This document shows positions 39,201 through 47,562 of a stretch of DNA of 64,000 bases, piece by piece. Both the position numbers and the translations under genes were made by a program. The notes beneath the pieces are model-generated. The model was given only the letters and a program-made list of their open reading frames with translations. It searched no databases and was not told the origin of the DNA. Source of the DNA: Streptomyces sp. NBC_00440 (GTDB lineage Bacteria; Actinomycetota; Actinomycetes; Streptomycetales; Streptomycetaceae); the NCBI RefSeq assembly GCF_036014215.1, contig NZ_CP107921.1:3840001-3904000 (forward strand), read 5' to 3'. Each line of letters starts with the position of its first letter. Within the stretch, counting starts at the first letter, position 1.

Positions 39201-40205
39201 GAGCGGCGCCGCAACGTGGCCGAGGACAAGGACCTCGAAGCGCTCAAGCTCCGGCTGCGCCCCAAGGCCCGCCAGGCGATCTCCAAGGCGGCAGCGGCGA
39301 CGGCGGGCCCGGCCGGCGAGTCGGTCGAGCGGACCGGGCTCACCGACTGGACGGTCGGCACGCTCTCCCGTGTCTTCGAGACCAGGCGGGCCGGCCAGCC
39401 GGTCCGCGCCTTCCCGGCCCTGGTCGACGCGGGCGACAGCGTGTCCGTACGGCTTTTCGACACCCAGGCCGAACAGCAGCAGGCGATGTGGCGGGGCACC
39501 CGCAGGCTCATCCTGCTCAACATCCCGGTGAACCCGGCCAAGTTCGCGTCCGACCGGCTCAGCAACCAGGCGAAACTGGCCCTGTCCCGCAATCCGCACG
39601 GCTCGGTCCAGGCGCTCTTCGAGGACTGCGCCATGGCGGCGGCGGACCAGCTGATCGCCGACCACGGCGGGCCCGCCTGGGACGAGGAGTCGTACCGCAA
39701 GCTGTACGAGAAGGTGCGCGCCGACCTCGTCGAGACGACCATCAGGACGGTCGACCAGGTCCAGCAGATCCTGGCGGCCTGGCAGGCGGCCGAGCGCCGG
39801 CTGAAGTCCACCACCAGCCTGGTGCTCGTCGCCAACCTGGCGGACGTACGGACCCAGTTGGCGACGCTCATCAAGCCGGGCTTCGTCACCGCGACCGGAC
39901 TGCGCAGGCTGCCGGACCTGATGCGCTATCTGGTCGCGGCCGACCGCCGCCTCCAGCAGATGCCGACGGCCGTCCAGCGCGACACCACGCGGATGGAGAA
40001 GGTCCACGAGATGCAGGACGAGTACGCGTGGCTGCTTGAGCAGCTGCCGCAGGGGCGGCCGGTGCCCAAGGAGGCGCTCGACATCCGCTGGATGATCGAG
40101 GAGCTGCGGGTGAGCTACTTCGCGCACGCCCTCGGCACGGCGCAGACGGTCTCCGACAAGCGCATCGTGAAGGCGATCGACGCGGTGGTCGCCGGGGTCC
40201 GCTGA
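36264..40205 (+). CDS. hrpA: ATP-dependent RNA helicase HrpA
   Basis: A 1313-residue DEAH-box helicase, the full size of HrpA. Walker A GETGSGKTT is at 96-104, DEAH at 194-197, SAT follows in VVITSATIDPQRF, then TNVAETSLTVPGIKYVID and QRKGRCGR as motifs V and VI. The long C-terminal region carries the HA2/OB and DUF3418 parts. In E. coli HrpA rescues stalled ribosomes and processes mRNA. The ATG 36264 is supported by family length; the ribosome site is modest. It is followed by a second tRNA-Asp gene. Confidence 0.96.
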   Translation: MSTSFADIQATLNELSLRDAHRLGRRLEGARRIRKPEARQAALDQISAEAEKSTARMARRAARVPTVSYPEQLPVSRKKDEIAEAIRDHQVVIVAGETGSGKTTQIPKICLELGRGVRGMIGHTQPRRIAARTVAERIADEMSTPLGEAVGWKVRFTDQVDQEATFIKLMTDGILLAEIQTDRELRAYDTIIIDEAHERSLNIDFLLGYLAQLLPKRPDLKVVITSATIDPQRFARHFGDAPVVEVSGRTYPVEVRYRPLLEEEGDEGDRDQITAICEAVDELQDEGPGSGDVLVFLSGEREIRDTADALNKRNLRRTEVLPLYARLSHAEQHRVFQRPSGGGRRVVLATNVAETSLTVPGIKYVIDPGTARISRYSHRTKVQRLPIERISQASANQRKGRCGRTSDGICIRLYTEDDFLARPEFTDPEILRTNLASVILQMTAAGLGDIEKFPFIDPPDHRNIRDGVQLLQELGALDPKEKDPKRRLTQEGRKLSQLPVDPRLARMVLEADRNGCVSEVMVIAAALSIQDPRERPAEKQTQADQQHARFKDETSDFLAFLNLWRYVRDQQKERGSSSFRRMCKQEYLNFLRIREWQDIYAQLRSVARTMGIRLNEEDAPEQAVHTSLLAGLLSHIGLKDTEKNEYLGARNAKFAIFPGSALFKKQPRFIMSAELVETSRLWARVNAKVEPEWIEPLAQHLLKRTYSEPHWEKDQAAVMAYERVTLYGVPIVAQRKINYGRIDPETSRELFIRNALVEGDWRTHHKFFAANRKLLAEVEELEHRARRRDILVDDETLFDFYDGRIPEHVVSGAHFDSWWKHKQRDEPEALDFERSMLITEKAGAVTKDDYPDSWRQGKLKFRVTYQFEPGADADGVTVHIPLQVLNQVTPDGFDWQIPGLREEVVTELIRSLPKPIRRHYVPAPNYAGAFLDRAVPLQEPLPLTLARELQRMVGVPVTAEDFDLSRVPDHLKITFRIVDERRRNVAEDKDLEALKLRLRPKARQAISKAAAATAGPAGESVERTGLTDWTVGTLSRVFETRRAGQPVRAFPALVDAGDSVSVRLFDTQAEQQQAMWRGTRRLILLNIPVNPAKFASDRLSNQAKLALSRNPHGSVQALFEDCAMAAADQLIADHGGPAWDEESYRKLYEKVRADLVETTIRTVDQVQQILAAWQAAERRLKSTTSLVLVANLADVRTQLATLIKPGFVTATGLRRLPDLMRYLVAADRRLQQMPTAVQRDTTRMEKVHEMQDEYAWLLEQLPQGRPVPKEALDIRWMIEELRVSYFAHALGTAQTVSDKRIVKAIDAVVAGVR

Positions 40206-40371
40206 GCTGTCCGCAGCCGGCCCGCAGCGCATCCGCAGCCGGTCCTCAGCGCAGTCCGCAGTCGGCCCGCAGCCAGTTCGACCGGGGGGCCCGACCTCCT
40301 GTACAGTCTGTCTCGCAGCCGAACGGAAGCAACACCGTGCGAGATTCTCGTACGGAGGGGCTGCGAAACCT
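40206..40371 (+). promoter_or_regulatory. Spacer with tRNA-Asp promoter
   Basis: After hrpA comes a stretch of degenerate CCGCAGCCGG-type repeats (to about 40270), then TTCGAC (40277-40282) and TACAGT (40302-40307), a plausible promoter 65 bp before tRNA-Asp copy 2. Confidence 0.45.
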
Positions 40372-40446
40372 GGTCCTGTGGAGCAGTTTGGAGTGCTCGC
40401 CACCCTGTCAAGGTGGAGGCCGCGGGTTCAAATCCCGTCAGGACCG
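40372..40446 (+). tRNA. tRNA-Asp (GTC), copy 2
   Basis: Identical across its 75 nt to the tRNA-Asp at 34874, with anticodon GTC. It stands alone, with its own promoter-like sequence and a strong terminator. Confidence 0.95.
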
Positions 40447-40459
40447 CAGTAGAACAACA

Positions 40460-40504
40460 CAGCAGAAGGGCCCGCATCCTCACCGGATGCGGGCCCTTCT
40501 GCTG
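40460..40504 (+). terminator. Terminator of tRNA-Asp copy 2
   Basis: A 20-bp stem, CAGCAGAAGGGCCCGCATCC and its complement, with a four- to five-base loop, starting 14 bp after the tRNA. Confidence 0.85.
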
Positions 40505-40647
40505 TTCCGGCTGCCGTTCCGGACCACTGCCGCCCGCGCACGCGTCTTGACGGCGCGTCCCGCACGCGGGTACTCAGACAGCAGAGGTTCGCAGGGCAGC
40601 CGGGATTCGGAGCGGCGGGGCCCCGGACGGCGGCAGGAGGTCGGCGC

Positions 40648-40860
40648 ATGACGACGGCGACGCGGCACGAGACGCGGGCACTGCTACGGGCCCACCTGGC
40701 GGCCGCTGTGGGCTACCGCCACCTCACCCGGCACTGCGCGGTCTGCCACCGGCTGCTGCGGCTCGCCATGGAGCCGTCTGCGCCCGACACGAACGCTGCG
40801 AACGCTGCGAACGCTGCGAACGCCGCGAACCCAGAGGAACGTCCACCGGCACGCCGGTGA
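40648..40860 (+). CDS. Small CxxC protein conserved near bldC (DUF6274-like)
   Basis: A 70-residue protein, MTTATRHETRALLRAHLAAA at the start, with HCAVCHRLLRL forming a His-Cys-x2-Cys-His cluster that could bind zinc. AGGAGG precedes the ATG at good spacing, so the gene is well supported. The C-terminus contains four Asn-Ala-Ala repeats encoded by a 9-bp unit. I recall a short Streptomyces family of this type (DUF6274) next to bldC; function unknown. Confidence 0.78.
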   Translation: MTTATRHETRALLRAHLAAAVGYRHLTRHCAVCHRLLRLAMEPSAPDTNAANAANAANAANPEERPPARR

Positions 40861-41194
40861 ACCATGCCGCCCGCCGGGTCTTTCCGTGACAGGCTCAGGT
40901 TTGGCAAGTGCTCTGCCATGTGACGGGTGTCACGCAAACAATTTTGAAAAGTAGTGAACTTAACCCCTCCCTACAACAGCCCAATTTAATATGTGCAATT
41001 GCACTTCTGTGCGAGACGTAACCGGCGGCACACGCTGAGCCTCCGGCGCCGCACCGACAACGGGACGACAGGGCGGAATCGGGCGGTCCCCAACAGGCCC
41101 TGAGAGCCCGGCAGACGGCCCCGTACGAGCACCTTGCGGGCGGCCGGCGGGCGGACCGCCACAGTCCCGTACGGCGCCGAGTGGGGCGCGACAC
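40861..41194. other. AT-richer gene-free region downstream of bldC
   Basis: No gene seen. It contains TGTGA-cgggtg-TCACG (40919-40934), similar to a Crp half-site pair, an unusually AT-rich block (40935-41010), and the palindrome GTGCAATTGCAC (40993-41004). The base composition is unlike all flanking DNA. Confidence 0.5.
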
Positions 41195-41234
41195 AAAAAA
41201 GATCGCGCTGGACCCGGCGGAGTCCAGCGCGATC
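41195..41234 (-). terminator. Intrinsic terminator of bldC
   Basis: GATCGCGCTGGAC pairs with GTCCAGCGCGATC; on the minus strand the stem is followed directly by six T residues. This is the best-formed rho-independent terminator in the window. Confidence 0.9.
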
Positions 41235-41331
41235 AAAAACGGAAGTCCGTTGGGGCGGACGGCCGTCAAGTGGAGCTATAACGGGGCGAATCAGGTTGGG
41301 AGACCCGAAAACGCCCGATTTATTAGGGTGT

Positions 41332-41538
41332 TCAGGCCTCGCTGCGCTGCTGCGGAATACCCGCGAGCAGAGCACGGACCTCAGCCTCGCGGTACCGGCG
41401 ATGCCCACCCAGCGTTCGGATGGACGTGAGCTTGCCCGCCTTCGCCCAGCGAGTGACCGTCTTCGGGTCCACGCGGAACATCGTGGCAACCTCAGCCGGG
41501 GTCAGCAGCGGCTCGGCATCAGGGGTGCGAGCGGTCAT
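41332..41538 (-). CDS. bldC: Developmental regulator BldC
   Basis: A 68-residue MerR-like DNA-binding protein without an effector domain: LLTPAEVATMFRVDPKTVTRW is the helix-turn-helix and LTSIRTLGGHRRYREAEV the wing. The sequence from MTARTPDAEP to the end matches what I know of Streptomyces BldC essentially throughout. BldC binds cooperatively to repeated direct sites and delays the onset of sporulation. ATG 41538 has GAGG six bases upstream. It is a single-gene unit with an inverted repeat in its leader and a strong terminator. Confidence 0.97.
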   Translation of the reverse strand: MTARTPDAEPLLTPAEVATMFRVDPKTVTRWAKAGKLTSIRTLGGHRRYREAEVRALLAGIPQQRSEA

Positions 41539-42017
41539 GAGCGGCCTCCTCGGGAGAACCGAACCATCTCGGTTCTTTCCTCTAAATTCTGCACCTTGAC
41601 CCGCGTTGCCCGAAATGGCAGACACGGGCCGAGTCGGTTATAGGACGAACGGCTTGTCTTCGGCACTACAACTACACCATCCGTCCAGCCACGTCGGCCA
41701 AACCGATGGAATTGCCCTCTCAGGTGCTCATCAGCGGCCGAAGCCCGATGGACCATGTCATAGCGGACAGTCACGCCCCAGTGACGATCAGTCACATGGT
41801 CATCAGGAGTCATCAGACCCCCCCATAGAGTGCAATGCCGAGGAATCCGCCCTTACTTGGACGGACGGAGTCCTCCCCGGACTCCTTGTCCTATTTTGAC
41901 ACGAGGGTGGGGGATGGGCGCAAGACCCCAGTTAGTGCGGTCCGTCACGCTTGACGCAAAGGCCCGGATCAGGACCTAGGTCCCCGACCCGGGCGGTCCC
42001 CCGGACGAGCGACCCCG
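41539..42017 (-). promoter_or_regulatory. bldC upstream region
   Basis: An inverted repeat GAACCGA-n6-TCGGTTC (41556-41575) lies 18 bp before the bldC ATG. Farther up, GTCAC/GTGAC/GTCAC blocks alternate at 41770-41795 (including GTGAC-GATCA-GTCAC), a possible binding cluster for a developmental repressor. The rest (to 42017) shows no gene; two AT-rich patches near 41580 and 41880 could be promoters. Confidence 0.5.
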
Positions 42018-42878
42018 TCAGTTCGCCGTCTGCCTCGCCCGGACGGCCCGCCAGCGGTCCGCGAGACGCTCGTACGCCGCGTCCGCGGTCTCCTCGTCGC
42101 CCGCGCGCAGCGCGGCCACCGCCGCCGCCACATCGGCGGCCGACCGGTCCTCCTCCAGCTGCTCGTCGGACAGGGCGTGCACCAGGCCGCCGTAGTCGAG
42201 CTCGACCAGCGACCTGGGGTGGAAGTCCTCCAGCCACTTCCCGACGTCGACCAGCCCCTCGGTGAGCGGCCCCTCCTCGAAGTGCTCCCTGAGCGTCTTG
42301 AGCGACCGGGCCAGCCGGCGCCTCGCCTGCACCATCGGCGTCCGGTAGCGCAGGACCGGCGGCGCCCCGGCGGCCGTCCCTTCGCCGGGACCGGCCTTCT
42401 CGTACTCGCGTTCCTCGTCGTCGAAGAGCGTGAACCAGCGCACCGGGACATGCCAGACCGTGGTGCGGATCCACGGCCGCGCGTCCGGGTTCCGCTCCAG
42501 CCAGCGCCCGTAGTCGGCGACCGCCTGGAGGCGCACCACCGGCGGGAGCACCACGTCGAGCACCGGCTCCGGGTACTGCCCCGCCATCGCCTCCAGGGCC
42601 TGCCAGCCGCGCAGCCTGGTCCGCCAGGGGCAGACGCAGACCACTCCGTCCAGCTCGGCCACGAACGCGTCGGCGCTCTCGTGCACCGGAACGGCGACGG
42701 GAGGCGTCGGCAGCAGATCGGCCAGCGAGCGCCGGAGTTCGTCCTGCGCCGTCGGCAGGTCGCTGCGCCGCGCATAGCGGGCCCAGTGGTCGCGCTCGGC
42801 CTCCGGGAAGGCCGCCAAGGGCTCGTACACCCGCAGGTAGGACGTATAGGGGACGATCACTGAGGACACCACCGCCAT
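42018..42878 (-). CDS. Conserved actinobacterial protein of unknown function
   Basis: A 286-residue soluble protein, apparently one globular domain: VVSSVIVPYTSYLRVYEPLAAFPEAERDHWARY, then WRTRLRGWQALEAMAG, TTVWHVPVRWFTLFDDEEREY and YRTPMVQARRRLARSLKTLREHF, with an acidic helical C-terminus. It sits between bldC and vdh, the same place as a gene I recall as SCO4090. No catalytic motif is recognisable. I start at MAVVSSVIV because conservation-like sequence begins there; ATG/GTG at 42908 would add ten residues. Confidence 0.78.
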   Translation of the reverse strand: MAVVSSVIVPYTSYLRVYEPLAAFPEAERDHWARYARRSDLPTAQDELRRSLADLLPTPPVAVPVHESADAFVAELDGVVCVCPWRTRLRGWQALEAMAGQYPEPVLDVVLPPVVRLQAVADYGRWLERNPDARPWIRTTVWHVPVRWFTLFDDEEREYEKAGPGEGTAAGAPPVLRYRTPMVQARRRLARSLKTLREHFEEGPLTEGLVDVGKWLEDFHPRSLVELDYGGLVHALSDEQLEEDRSAADVAAAVAALRAGDEETADAAYERLADRWRAVRARQTAN

Positions 42879-43024
42879 AAGGTGAATCGTCCCATGTCGT
42901 TGCGCCACGAGGGGGTGATCCTCGGCACTGCGCCTGATCCGTGGACGCGCAGGGCCTAATCTGCTGCCATCCGGCCCTCTCCACCCGTAAGAGGGCCGCC
43001 GCCTCGTACTTGGGAGTCACCACC

Positions 43025-44158
43025 GTGACCGATATGACCGGCGTACTCGTCCCCGACGCCCCGGGCGCCCCGGGCGCCCGTGTGGACGTGCTGAACACCC
43101 TGTTCCACTCCGATCAGGGTGGGCACGAGCAGGTCGTCCTCTGCCAGGACCGCGCCTCCGGCCTCAAGGCCGTGATCGCCATCCACTCCACCGCCCTGGG
43201 CCCGGCCCTCGGCGGCACGCGCTTCTACCCGTACGCGAACGAGGAGGCAGCCGTCGCCGACGCGCTGAACCTCGCCCGCGGAATGTCCTACAAGAACGCT
43301 ATGGCCGGCCTGGACCACGGCGGCGGCAAGGCCGTGATCATCGGCGATCCCGAGCTGATCAAGACGGAGGAACTCCTCCTGGCCTACGGCCGGTTCGTCG
43401 CCTCGCTCGGCGGGCGGTACGTGACGGCCTGCGACGTCGGCACCTATGTCGCGGACATGGACGTGGTGGCGCGCGAGTGCGCCTGGACCACCGGCCGCTC
43501 CCCCGAGAACGGCGGTGCGGGCGACTCGTCGGTGCTGACCGCCTTCGGCGTCTACCAGGGGATGCGGGCCAGCGCCCAACACCTGTGGGGCGACCCCGCG
43601 CTGCGCGGCCGCAAGGTCGGCGTCGCGGGCGTCGGCAAGGTCGGCCACCATCTGGTCGGGCATCTGCTGGCCGAGGGCGCCGATGTGGTGGTCACGGACG
43701 TACGGGAGGACTCCGTGCGCCGCGTCACCGGCAGCCACCCGGGCCGGGTCACCGCGGTCGGCGACACCGAAACGCTGATCCGCACCGAGGGGCTCGACAT
43801 CTACGCCCCGTGCGCGCTGGGCGGCGCGCTCAACGACGCCTCGGTGCCCGCGCTCACCGCGAAGGTGGTGTGCGGCGCGGCCAACAACCAGCTCGCGCAC
43901 CCCGGCGTCGAGAAGGACCTCGCGGACCGGGGCATCCTCTACGCCCCCGACTACGTGGTGAACGCCGGCGGGGTGATCCAGGTCGCCGACGAGCTGCACG
44001 GCTTCGACTTCGGCCGGTGCGAGAAGAAGGCAGCGAAGATCTTCGACACCACGCTGGCAATATTCGCACGTGCAAAGGAAGACGGCATTCCGCCGGCCGC
44101 GGCGGCCGACCGGATCGCCGAGCAGCGCATGGCGGCGGCCCGTTCCCGCAGTCACTGA
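43025..44158 (+). CDS. vdh: Valine (branched-chain amino acid) dehydrogenase
   Basis: A 377-residue Glu/Leu/Phe/Val dehydrogenase. It oxidatively deaminates valine and related amino acids to 2-oxo acids with NAD, feeding branched-chain starter units to fatty acids and polyketides. The catalytic Lys lies in [17 protein letters not shown], the active-site Asp segment is [10 protein letters not shown], and the NAD fold is [13 protein letters not shown]. Nearly every stretch resembles Streptomyces Vdh. The GTG at 43025 (VTDMTG) follows GGGAG; an ATG at 43034 is the alternative. Confidence 0.95.
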   Translation: MTDMTGVLVPDAPGAPGARVDVLNTLFHSDQGGHEQVVLCQDRASGLKAVIAIHSTALGPALGGTRFYPYANEEAAVADALNLARGMSYKNAMAGLDHGGGKAVIIGDPELIKTEELLLAYGRFVASLGGRYVTACDVGTYVADMDVVARECAWTTGRSPENGGAGDSSVLTAFGVYQGMRASAQHLWGDPALRGRKVGVAGVGKVGHHLVGHLLAEGADVVVTDVREDSVRRVTGSHPGRVTAVGDTETLIRTEGLDIYAPCALGGALNDASVPALTAKVVCGAANNQLAHPGVEKDLADRGILYAPDYVVNAGGVIQVADELHGFDFGRCEKKAAKIFDTTLAIFARAKEDGIPPAAAADRIAEQRMAAARSRSH

Positions 44159-44437
44159 CCGTACGGACCCACTGACCCGCTGTCGGGGAGACGTGACTCA
44201 CCCCCGTCGGCGGGTCGGCCGCCGAGAAGAGGTTAAAATCGCAGTTGACCAGCGAGGACGGGGCTCCTCGCCGGTTCTGTGAAGCGGCGCTACCTGCGGA
44301 CGGCGTACCGTATGGCCGCGGAAGCAGGTACCGTTGAAGCCCTACGGACCGGACTCTTCACGGAGAGTCCGTTCCGAATCATGAACGGGTGTCAAGACTC
44401 TGGGGCCGTCGAGCCCCGTCACCGAGGGGGTCGAGCC
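44159..44437 (+). promoter_or_regulatory. Structured leader of the DUF3073 gene
   Basis: TAAAAT (44233-44238) is a strong -10 candidate, which would give a leader of nearly 200 nt. The leader contains GGACTCT-tcacgg-AGAGTCC (44351-44370) and a GGGGC...GCCCC stem (about 44402-44417) close to the ribosome site. Confidence 0.5.
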
Positions 44438-44689
44438 ATGGGGCGCGGCCGGGCAAAGGCCAAGCAGACGAAGGTCGCCCGCCAGCTGAAGTACAGCAGC
44501 GGCGGAACGGACCTGTCACGTCTGGCCAATGAGCTGGGCGCATCTCCTACGAGTCAGCCACCGAACGCGGAGCCGTTCGAGGACGACGAAGAGGAAGATG
44601 ACCCGTACGCACAGTACGCGGATCGTTATAACGAGGATCAGGACGAGGACGACGAGTCCGGTCCTTCGTCTCAGCGCCGCGGCGCTTGA
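44438..44689 (+). CDS. DUF3073 protein
   Basis: An 83-residue protein with a basic head (MGRGRAKAKQTKVARQLKYSS) and a strongly acidic tail (EDDEEEDDPYAQYADRYNEDQDEDDE). This is the actinobacterial DUF3073 family; function unknown, though the charge pattern suggests nucleic acid or ribosome association. ATG 44438 has a GAGG site. It lies between vdh and purM, as I recall for SCO4088, with a long structured leader. Confidence 0.9.
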   Translation: MGRGRAKAKQTKVARQLKYSSGGTDLSRLANELGASPTSQPPNAEPFEDDEEEDDPYAQYADRYNEDQDEDDESGPSSQRRGA

Positions 44690-44740
44690 CGTACAACACC
44701 TCAGAGCATTTCCCGGCGCGGCCTGTGGCTGCGCCGTCAC

Positions 44741-44781
44741 ACTGACCCGGTCCAGGGCCTGCGCCACGGACCGGGTTCAGT
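44741..44781. terminator. Hairpin between convergent DUF3073 and purM genes
   Basis: ACTGACCCGGTCC pairs with GGACCGGGTTCAGT (one bulged base) around a 14-base loop. Confidence 0.6.
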
Positions 44782-44902
44782 GCTGTCCACCCGGTGCGGA
44801 CACGGGCGGTCCGCCGCGTCCGCACCGAACCGGTGTGTGAGCCGGTGCGCACTCCGGGCGACCGGTCCCGGTCCGTCCCTGTCCTGACCTGTTCCCGGCC
44901 GC

Positions 44903-46003
44903 CTACTTGGCGTAGTCCCCGGTCAGCTCGGCGCCCGTGGCGTGATCGCCGCGGCCGGTGATCTCTCCCGCGACCCAGGCGTCCAGGCCCCGGTCCTCGA
45001 AGGTCGCCAGCGCCGCGTCCACCGACTCCGCGGGGACGACGGCCATCATGCCGACCCCCATGTTCAGGGTCTTCTCCAGCTCCAGGCGCTCGACCTGTCC
45101 GGCCCTGCCGACGACGTCGAAGACCGCGCCGGGGATCCAGGTCGAACGGTCGACCGTGGCGTGCAGATGGTCCGGGATCACCCGGGCCAGGTTGTTGGCG
45201 AGGCCGCCGCCGGTGATGTGGCTGAAGCCATGCACCTCGGTCGTACGGGTCAGCGCCAGGCAGTCCAGCGAGTAGATCCTGGTCGGCTCCAGCAGCTCCT
45301 CGCCGAGCGTCCTGCCGAACTCCGCGATCTCCCGGTCCAGCGTCCAGCCGGCCCGGTCGAAGACGACATGGCGCACCAGCGAGTACCCGTTCGAGTGAAG
45401 TCCGGACGAGGCCATCGCGATGACGACGTCACCCTCGCGGATCCGCTCGGGACCCAGCAGCCGGTCCGCCTCGACCACACCCGTACCGGCGCCCGCGACG
45501 TCGAAGTCGTCCTCGCCGAGCAGGCCGGGGTGTTCGGCGGTCTCGCCGCCGACCAGCGCGCAGCCGGCCAGCACACAGCCTTCGGCGATGCCCTTCACGA
45601 TCGCGGCGACACGCTCGGGGAAGACCTTGCCGACGCAGATGTAGTCGGTCATGAAGAGCGGCTCGGCGCCACAGACGACCAGGTCGTCGACGACCATGCC
45701 CACGAGGTCGTGGCCGATGGTGTCGTACACGCCCATCTTCCGGGCGAGGTCGACCTTCGTACCGACACCGTCGGTGGCGGAGGCGAGGAGCGGCCGCTCG
45801 TACCGCTTCAGGGCCGAGGCGTCGAAGAGGCCGGCGAATCCGCCGAGGCCGCCGAGGCCCGCGACCTCCGCGCGCTGCGTCTTCTTCACCCACTCCTTCA
45901 TCAGCTCGACGGCGCGGTCACCGGCTTCGATGTCGACGCCGGCAGCCGCGTAGCTGGCACCGGCGGCCTGGTGCGGAGCGCGCTCGGAAGATTCAGCAGA
46001 CAT
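44903..46003 (-). CDS. purM: Phosphoribosylformylglycinamidine cyclo-ligase (AIR synthetase)
   Basis: A 366-residue enzyme that closes the imidazole ring, converting FGAM to AIR with ATP. Key segments: ATDGVGTKVDLARKMG, DLVVCGAEPLFMTDY, LVGGETAEHPGLLGEDDFDVAG, SSGLHSNGYSLVR and HITGGGLANNLARV. Length and motif order are normal for PurM. It starts at ATG 46003, 32 bp after purF, and is probably co-transcribed with it. Ribosome site is weak. Confidence 0.96.
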   Translation of the reverse strand: MSAESSERAPHQAAGASYAAAGVDIEAGDRAVELMKEWVKKTQRAEVAGLGGLGGFAGLFDASALKRYERPLLASATDGVGTKVDLARKMGVYDTIGHDLVGMVVDDLVVCGAEPLFMTDYICVGKVFPERVAAIVKGIAEGCVLAGCALVGGETAEHPGLLGEDDFDVAGAGTGVVEADRLLGPERIREGDVVIAMASSGLHSNGYSLVRHVVFDRAGWTLDREIAEFGRTLGEELLEPTRIYSLDCLALTRTTEVHGFSHITGGGLANNLARVIPDHLHATVDRSTWIPGAVFDVVGRAGQVERLELEKTLNMGVGMMAVVPAESVDAALATFEDRGLDAWVAGEITGRGDHATGAELTGDYAK

Positions 46004-46035
46004 GGTTCTGGGACTTTCGTGTCGTCCTGCGGGGC

Positions 46036-47562
46036 TTACGGGCGACGGAGCGCTTCGGCGGCGGCGGTGCTCGCCGGTCCGGCCGCGAGCTCGGTCTCCA
46101 GCAGCTGTTTGCCGAGCAGCTCGGGATCGGGCAGCTCCATCGGGTACACGCCGTCGAAGCAGGCGCGGCAGAGGTTCGGCTTGTCGATGGTCGTCGCCTC
46201 GATCATGCCGTCGATGGAGATGTACGAGAGGGAGTCGGCGCCCATCGAGGTCGCGATCTCGTCCACGGACATGCCGTTGGCGATGAGCTCGGCCCGGGTG
46301 GCGAAGTCGATGCCGAAGAAGCAGGGCCACTTCACGGGCGGGGAGGAGATCCGGATGTGGATCTCGGCGGCGCCCGCCTCACGGAGCATCTTGACCAGGG
46401 CGCGCTGGGTGTTGCCGCGGACGATCGAGTCGTCGACGACCACCAGGCGCTTCCCGCGGATGACTTCCTTGAGCGGGTTGAGCTTGAGGCGGATGCCGAG
46501 CTGGCGGATCGTCTGGGACGGCTGGATGAAGGTCCGGCCGACATAGGCGTTCTTGACCAGGCCCGAGCCGTACGGAATCCCGCTGGCCTCGGCGTAACCG
46601 ATCGCGGCGGGCGTGCCCGACTCGGGCGTCGCTATCACCAGATCAGCGTCCGCCGGAGCTTCGGCGGCCAGCTTCCGGCCCATCTCGACCCGCGAGAGGT
46701 AGACGTTCCGGCCGGCGATGTCCGTGTCGGGGCGCGCCAGATAGACGTACTCGAAGACACAGCCCTTGGGCTTCGCTTCTGCGAATCGGACGCTGCGCAG
46801 ACCGTTCTCGTCGATCGTGATCATCTCGCCGGGCTCGACCTCGCGGACGAAGGCGGCGCCGCAGATGTCGAGGGCGGCGGACTCGGATGCCACCACCCAG
46901 CCACGCTCCAGACGGCCGAGGACCAGCGGGCGGATGCCCTGCGGGTCGCGGGCCGCGTAGAGGGTGTTCTCGTCCATGAAGACGAGCGAGAAGGCGCCCT
47001 TGACCTCGGGCAGCACCTTGGGGGCTGCTTCCTCGATCGTCAGCGGCTTGCCGTCGTCATCGGTCTGGCCCGCGAGGAGCGCGGTGATCAGATCGGTGTC
47101 GTTGGTCGCGGCCAGCTGCGTGGAGCGGCCCTGCTCCTTGGGCAGCTCGGCGACGAGTGCGGACAGCTCGGCCGTGTTGACCAGGTTGCCGTTGTGACCG
47201 AGCGCGATCGATCCGTGCGCGGTGGCACGGAAGGTGGGCTGCGCGTTCTCCCACACCGATGCTCCGGTGGTGGAGTAGCGGGCATGGCCCACCGCGATAT
47301 GGCCCTGAAGAGAGCTGAGAGAGGTTTCGTCGAAGACTTGTGAGACCAGACCCATGTCCTTGAAGACCAGGATCTGGGACCCATTGCTCACTGCGATGCC
47401 CGCGGACTCCTGTCCACGGTGCTGCAGGGCATACAGTCCGAAATAGGTGAGCTTGGCGACCTCTTCGCCCGGAGCCCAGACACCGAAGACGCCACAAGCG
47501 TCCTGGGGGCCTTTCTCTCCGGGGAGCAGGTCGTGGTTGAGTCGTCCATCACCACGAGGCAC
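46036..47562 (-). CDS. purF: Amidophosphoribosyltransferase
   Basis: A 508-residue enzyme for the first committed step of purine synthesis, PRPP plus glutamine to phosphoribosylamine. A 22-residue propeptide ends before the nucleophile Cys in DACGVFG. The PRPP loop is VVVDDSIVRGNT, and cysteines for a [4Fe-4S] cluster occur in WPCFFGIDF and PNLCRACFDG, so this is the B. subtilis-type, iron-sulfur enzyme. The GTG start is 7 bp after a TACACT -10 box, so the mRNA appears leaderless. Upstream of purM in the same direction. Confidence 0.96.
   Translation of the reverse strand: MPRGDGRLNHDLLPGEKGPQDACGVFGVWAPGEEVAKLTYFGLYALQHRGQESAGIAVSNGSQILVFKDMGLVSQVFDETSLSSLQGHIAVGHARYSTTGASVWENAQPTFRATAHGSIALGHNGNLVNTAELSALVAELPKEQGRSTQLAATNDTDLITALLAGQTDDDGKPLTIEEAAPKVLPEVKGAFSLVFMDENTLYAARDPQGIRPLVLGRLERGWVVASESAALDICGAAFVREVEPGEMITIDENGLRSVRFAEAKPKGCVFEYVYLARPDTDIAGRNVYLSRVEMGRKLAAEAPADADLVIATPESGTPAAIGYAEASGIPYGSGLVKNAYVGRTFIQPSQTIRQLGIRLKLNPLKEVIRGKRLVVVDDSIVRGNTQRALVKMLREAGAAEIHIRISSPPVKWPCFFGIDFATRAELIANGMSVDEIATSMGADSLSYISIDGMIEATTIDKPNLCRACFDGVYPMELPDPELLGKQLLETELAAGPASTAAAEALRRP

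Noticed and set aside
37281..40403. Long minus-strand frames opposite hrpA (295 and 701 codons)
   Set aside because: High third-position GC keeps antisense frames open; products are low-complexity Arg/Gly/Leu sequence with no family signature.
34874..40446. hrpA region as a mobile island between two identical tRNA-Asp genes
   Set aside because: hrpA is a conserved core gene, there is no integrase and no partial tRNA repeat; identical tRNA copies are normal.
40919..40934. Crp-like site as a regulator of bldC
   Set aside because: It lies downstream of bldC and beyond its terminator, so direct control of bldC is unlikely; no other gene starts nearby.
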